A DNA stretch of 9,701 nt from NCBI GenBank assembly GCA_028290765.1, contig JAQGJF010000856.1, positions 1 through 9,701 on the forward strand, written 5' to 3'. The DNA comes from Tardiphaga sp. (GTDB lineage Bacteria > Pseudomonadota > Alphaproteobacteria > Rhizobiales > Xanthobacteraceae). Every line of letters begins with the position of its first letter. Within the stretch, counting starts at the first letter, position 1. The notes below the pieces were generated by a model. That model saw only the letters and a program-made list of their open reading frames with translations. It had not been told where the DNA came from and made no database searches. The position numbers and the translations under genes were made by a program. Below are positions 6,911 through 9,701 of the stretch, piece by piece.

Positions 6911-7874
6911 AACCGGCGACGAGCGCTCTGCGGTGATGGATCTGGGGCACGACCGCCCGCAGGTGCCGGCCAAGGCGCGCAATTCGTCGCCGATCGTGCC
7001 GCGTGCCTCGATCGCCGGCAGGGCGCTGGTGGCGGTTGTGGCGATCATGACATTCCTGGCCTCGATCACGACCGGCGCAGTGCTGCTGGTGAGCGCGTCG
7101 GCGGCGGAGTGGCAGTCGGAGGTTGCCAGCGAGATCACCGTTCAGGTGCGCCCGGTTGCCGGGCGCGACCTCGAACGCGATGCCGCCGCGGTGACCGAGG
7201 CGATCCGCACCCAGCCCGGCATCGCCGGAGTGCAGGCCTACACCAAGGAGGAATCCGCAGCGCTGCTGGAACCATGGCTCGGCGCCGGCCTGTCGCTCGA
7301 TGATTTGCCGGTGCCGCGCGTCATCATCGCGCGGGTATCGCCGGGCACGCTGCTCGATCTGGCGCAACTGCGCAGCCGGGTCACGCAAGTCGCGCCGTCC
7401 GCCAGCGTCGACGATCACCGCGCCTGGATCGAGCGGATGCGGTCGATGACCGGCGCCACCGTCTTCGCCGGGATCGGCATTCTCGCACTGGTCATCATTG
7501 CGACCATCATTTCGGTATCCTTTGCGACCCGCGGCGCGATGGCGGCCAATCGCCCGATCGTCGAAGTGCTGCATTTCGTCGGCGCCGGCGACCGCTACAT
7601 CGCCAACCGCTTCTTCCGGCATTTTCTGCGGCTCGGGTTGCAGGGCGGCATCATCGGCGGCGGCGCGGCGATGCTCGCCTTCGGGTTCTCGGAATCGATC
7701 GCCAGCTGGTTCTCGGGCACCCCGGTCGGCGATCAGTTCGCGGCCTTGCTGGGGACGTTTGCGCTCCGCCCGACCGGCTACCTGATATTGGCCGCGCAGG
7801 CTTGCCTGATCGCGGCGATCACCGCCTGGGCGTCGCGCCGGACCCTGTTTGCGACACTCGACGACATCGATTGA
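6903..7874 (+). CDS. ftsX: Cell division protein FtsX
   Basis: FtsX is the membrane half of FtsEX; its periplasmic loop recruits and activates peptidoglycan hydrolases or their activators. The 323-residue protein has a polar cytoplasmic N-terminus (1-38), membrane helix 1 (about 41-66), a periplasmic domain (about 68-184), helix 2 (about 186-207), the conserved cytoplasmic segment NRPIVEVLHFVGAGDRYIA at 216-234, helix 3 (about 243-263) and helix 4 (about 291-310). This is the standard four-helix FtsX plan. ATG 6903 overlaps the ftsE end by eight bases, so translation is coupled and the two subunits should be made in balance. No dedicated amidase-activator gene (EnvC-like) lies next to it, so the periplasmic partner is encoded elsewhere. 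Confidence 0.94.
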   Translation: MSRTGDERSAVMDLGHDRPQVPAKARNSSPIVPRASIAGRALVAVVAIMTFLASITTGAVLLVSASAAEWQSEVASEITVQVRPVAGRDLERDAAAVTEAIRTQPGIAGVQAYTKEESAALLEPWLGAGLSLDDLPVPRVIIARVSPGTLLDLAQLRSRVTQVAPSASVDDHRAWIERMRSMTGATVFAGIGILALVIIATIISVSFATRGAMAANRPIVEVLHFVGAGDRYIANRFFRHFLRLGLQGGIIGGGAAMLAFGFSESIASWFSGTPVGDQFAALLGTFALRPTGYLILAAQACLIAAITAWASRRTLFATLDDID

Positions 7875-7971
7875 TGCTACACTTGAAAGCGCTTTGGAAC
7901 TCAGACTTGTCTGTGCAGACCGGATTTGCCGATCCGGGCCCGCGCCGAAACAGGATCGCTCAAGCTTCGAC

Positions 7972-8697
7972 ATGAACGTGCAGGCCGACCCAAATCCACC
8001 GGACGCGACGCTGACGGGAACACCGCGGCGCCGAGGGTTGCTGCGTGCGGCGATTGTGGTGGTTTCCACTCTTCTGTTCGTCGGCGCCGGGATCGGCTTT
8101 ATCGGATTCCTGTCGCAGTTGCGCACCGCCGAAGCGAAGCCCGCCAAGAATGCCGACGGCATCGTCGTGCTCACCGGCGGATCGTCGCGGGTTTCCGACG
8201 CCGTGGAATTGCTGGCCGGCGGTTACGGCAAGCGGCTGTTGATCTCCGGCGTGCATCCCACCAGTGGCGCCAGCGATATTTCGCGCACGCTGCCCGACAG
8301 CCAGGGGCTGATCGGCTGCTGCGTCGATCTCGATCGCTCCGCGGTCAACACCCGCAGCAATGCCGTCGAGACCAGGCGGTGGGCCCGCGAGCGCGGCTTC
8401 AAGTCGCTGATCGTGGTGACGTCGAACTATCACATGCCGCGCGCCATCGTCGAATTGTCGCACGAGATGCCCGAGATCGAATTGATTCCGTTCGCGGTGA
8501 TCGGCGACAAATGGCGTGACGAGCCGTGGTGGATCAGTGGTACGACGTTGCGGCTGCTGCTGTCGGAATACGCGAAATATGTCGCCGCGGAGATGCGGGT
8601 ACGGCTCGCCGATCTGGGTCTTGAATTGATGCCCGAGGTCAACGACCAGACCGACGGCGCTCCGCCCCGCAAGCCGGCGACGGCTTCCGCCAATTGA
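7972..8697 (+). CDS. YdcF/ElyC/SanA-family membrane protein (DUF218)
   Basis: This 241-residue protein has a short cytoplasmic N-terminus (1-24, with RRRGLLR before the membrane), one membrane helix (about 25-46) and a DUF218 domain. Family motifs are ADGIVVLTGG at 61-70, ISGV at 91-94, the DLDRSAVNTRSNA segment at 119-131, and VVTSNYHMPRA at 148-158, which includes the conserved YH. ElyC and SanA of E. coli affect envelope integrity and peptidoglycan or lipid-carrier metabolism, but the reaction of this group is not firmly known. ATG 7972 was chosen because it is the first ATG in frame and gives a compact N-terminus; its ribosome site is weak, and upstream non-ATG starts in the 97-base gap after ftsX are possible. 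It sits between ftsX and plsC, which suggests an envelope job. Confidence 0.86.
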   Translation: MNVQADPNPPDATLTGTPRRRGLLRAAIVVVSTLLFVGAGIGFIGFLSQLRTAEAKPAKNADGIVVLTGGSSRVSDAVELLAGGYGKRLLISGVHPTSGASDISRTLPDSQGLIGCCVDLDRSAVNTRSNAVETRRWARERGFKSLIVVTSNYHMPRAIVELSHEMPEIELIPFAVIGDKWRDEPWWISGTTLRLLLSEYAKYVAAEMRVRLADLGLELMPEVNDQTDGAPPRKPATASAN

Positions 8698-8708
8698 TCG
8701 GGTTCTCG

Positions 8709-9485
8709 ATGGCTGTGATTTTCCTGCGTTCGCTCGTCTACAACGTGCTGTTCTATCTGCTGCTGGTGTTCTGGATGATCGTGGCGATCCCGACCCTGCT
8801 GATGCCGCCGCGCGCCTTCATGGCCGTCGCCAAGGCCTGGGCGCGCAGCAGCGTCGGGCTGATGCGCGTGGTCTGCAACACCAAGGTGGATTACCGCGGA
8901 CTCGAGAAGATCCCCGCCGGACCGCTGATCGTCGCCTCGAAACATCAGTCGATGTGGGAAACCTTCGCGCTGATGCAGTTCTTCGACCGGCCGCTGTTTA
9001 TCTACAAGCGTGAACTGGGCTGGATTCCGATGTTCGGCTGGTATCTGATCAAGTCGAAGATGATCGGGGTCGATCGCAGCGGCGGCATGCGCTCCCTGAT
9101 GGAGATGGCGCGCCGCGCCCCGCAGGAAGTGCGCAGCGGCCGGCAGCTGATCATCTTTCCGGAGGGCACCCGCACCGCCGTCGGCGCCCCGCCGGACTAC
9201 AAGACCGGCGTCGGGCAGATCTACGTCAATAGCGGCGTGCCCTGCATTCCGGTGGCGCTCAATTCCGGGCTGTTCTGGCCGCGCCGCACCTTCATGCGCT
9301 ACCCCGGCACGCTGGTGGTCGAATTCCTCGATCCGCTGCCGCCGGGCCTCACCCGCAAGGATTTCATCGAGCGGATCAGCACGTCGATCGAAGCCGCCAC
9401 CAACCGGATTGTCGAGGCGGCGCGGCAGGAACAGGCGCAGTTGTTCGGGCGGGTGCCCGACCGGGCTTCGAAAACGGCACCCTAG
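8709..9485 (+). CDS. plsC: 1-acyl-sn-glycerol-3-phosphate acyltransferase
   Basis: PlsC transfers an acyl chain to lysophosphatidic acid to make phosphatidic acid, the precursor of membrane phospholipids, at the inner face of the cytoplasmic membrane. The 258-residue protein has an N-terminal membrane segment (about 10-32), then acyltransferase motif I KHQSMWE (H79, with E84 where the usual HxxxxD motif has Asp), motif II around YKRELGWIP and GVDRSGG (about 99-126), motif III FPEGTRTA at 150-157 and motif IV PCIPVALNSG at 178-187. ATG 8709 leaves an 11-base gap after the YdcF-family gene; a TTG at 8694 would overlap that gene by four bases and add five residues, so it cannot be excluded. Phospholipid substrate choice cannot be read from sequence; a lysophospholipid or ornithine-lipid acyltransferase is a less likely alternative. 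Confidence 0.92.
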   Translation: MAVIFLRSLVYNVLFYLLLVFWMIVAIPTLLMPPRAFMAVAKAWARSSVGLMRVVCNTKVDYRGLEKIPAGPLIVASKHQSMWETFALMQFFDRPLFIYKRELGWIPMFGWYLIKSKMIGVDRSGGMRSLMEMARRAPQEVRSGRQLIIFPEGTRTAVGAPPDYKTGVGQIYVNSGVPCIPVALNSGLFWPRRTFMRYPGTLVVEFLDPLPPGLTRKDFIERISTSIEAATNRIVEAARQEQAQLFGRVPDRASKTAP

Positions 9486-9524
9486 AGCATGATGGCTTTA
9501 AGCTGAATCGGGATAGCTAACTCC

Positions 9525-9587
9525 GTCATTGCGAGGAGCTCTTGCGACGAAGCAATCCAGTCTTCCTTTTGGCCCCCTGGATTGCTT
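9525..9587. repeat. Dispersed palindromic repeat, interrupted by the intron
   Basis: GTCATTGCGAGGAGC begins at 9525 and leads to GCGACGAAGCAATCCAG ending at 9560. AAGCAATCCAG (9550-9560) and CTGGATTGCTT (9577-9587) form a perfect 11-bp stem around a 16-base pyrimidine-rich loop. I recognise the left half as a repeat frequent in Nitrobacteraceae, whose right half normally continues into a mirror of the left (CG-rich, ending GCAATGAC). Here that continuation is missing because intron-like sequence starts at 9588. There is no T-run after the stem, so a simple terminator for plsC is unlikely. Confidence 0.7.
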
Positions 9588-9701
9588 GTGCGCCAGGTAA
9601 GCTGGCGCGGTCCTGCCGGTGCAAGTCCGGTCCGGGTAAGCCGTAGCGGGCGCCCGGTAGCGAGTGTTGCGTGGTCGCCGGTGACGGCGGCTGCGAAGCG
9701 T
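9588..9701 (+). mobile_element. Group II intron, 5' end (continues past the window)
   Basis: The sequence opens with GTGCGCC, matching the bacterial group II intron 5' consensus GTGYG. A 7-bp stem (9590-9596 with 9602-9608) follows at once, then GGTGCAAGTCC at 9618-9628, a landmark of the start of domain I, held in a small CCGG/CCGG hairpin. CGGGCGCCCG at 9647-9656 is a perfect palindrome, and CGCCG (9676-9680) pairs with CGGCG (9685-9689) around GTGA, a GNRA tetraloop typical of intron tertiary contacts. Only 114 bases of domain I are visible, so the intron class, the exon-binding loops and the reverse transcriptase/maturase gene cannot be assessed. The orientation is + , the same as plsC. 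Confidence 0.8.

Noticed and set aside
7886..7936. Short palindromes (AAAGCGCTTT, CAGACTTGTCTG, CGGAT...ATCCG) between ftsX and the YdcF-family gene
   Set aside because: Each is only five base pairs per arm, none is followed by a T-run, and such matches are expected by chance at this base composition.
6161..8174. Two overlapping minus-strand open frames opposite ftsE, ftsX and the YdcF-family gene
   Set aside because: They cover three well-supported plus-strand genes and have low-complexity composition without domains.
9616..9635. Cobalamin-riboswitch-like GGTGCAAGTCCGGT
   Set aside because: The string differs from the B12 box, no GCCACTG element follows, and the GTGCG start with flanking stems fits group II intron domain I better.

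Overview
The window is GC-rich, densely coded chromosomal DNA from an alphaproteobacterium. It most likely comes from the Nitrobacteraceae (the Bradyrhizobium / Rhodopseudomonas / Nitrobacter group). This rests on three things: the argH-lptM-lysA order followed by a TIGR02302-type giant protein, the style of the ftsE, ftsX and plsC proteins, and the palindromic repeats in the gaps (a GTCATTGCGAGGAGC... / AGCAATCCAG type and a GTCATT...GAATGAC type), which I recognise as common in that family. No genus can be fixed from the sequence alone.

Layout, left half (+ strand). The window opens inside argH (arginine biosynthesis, C-terminal 108 residues). A small LptM-like lipoprotein gene follows, then lysA (diaminopimelate decarboxylase, last step of lysine synthesis). 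After a 176-base gap comes one very long gene for a TIGR02302 / DUF4175-type membrane protein with a Gln/Gly-rich tail. It ends at a nested palindrome and meets a two-gene operon coming from the other side.

Centre (- strand). This operon encodes an MJ0042-type zinc-ribbon, single-membrane-span protein (DUF3426-like) and, three bases later, a single-domain CpdR/DivK-type response regulator. Its promoter region is shared, back to back, with ftsE and contains a clear 9-bp inverted repeat.

Right half (+ strand). ftsE and ftsX overlap by eight bases and encode the divisome ABC-type complex. They are followed by a YdcF/ElyC/SanA-family membrane protein and by plsC (1-acyl-glycerol-3-phosphate acyltransferase). 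Together these make an envelope and cell-division gene run. Beyond plsC lies a palindromic repeat. Exactly at the end of its 11-bp stem begins sequence with the features of the 5' end of a bacterial group II intron (GTGCG start, GGTGCAAGTCC element, GNRA-capped hairpin), which runs off the window.

Most of the window is housekeeping. The parts least explained by existing knowledge are the TIGR02302 protein, the zinc-ribbon/response-regulator pair facing ftsEX, the inverted repeat between them, and the intron sitting inside a repeat palindrome. I do not see convincing evidence of a wholly new multi-gene system.
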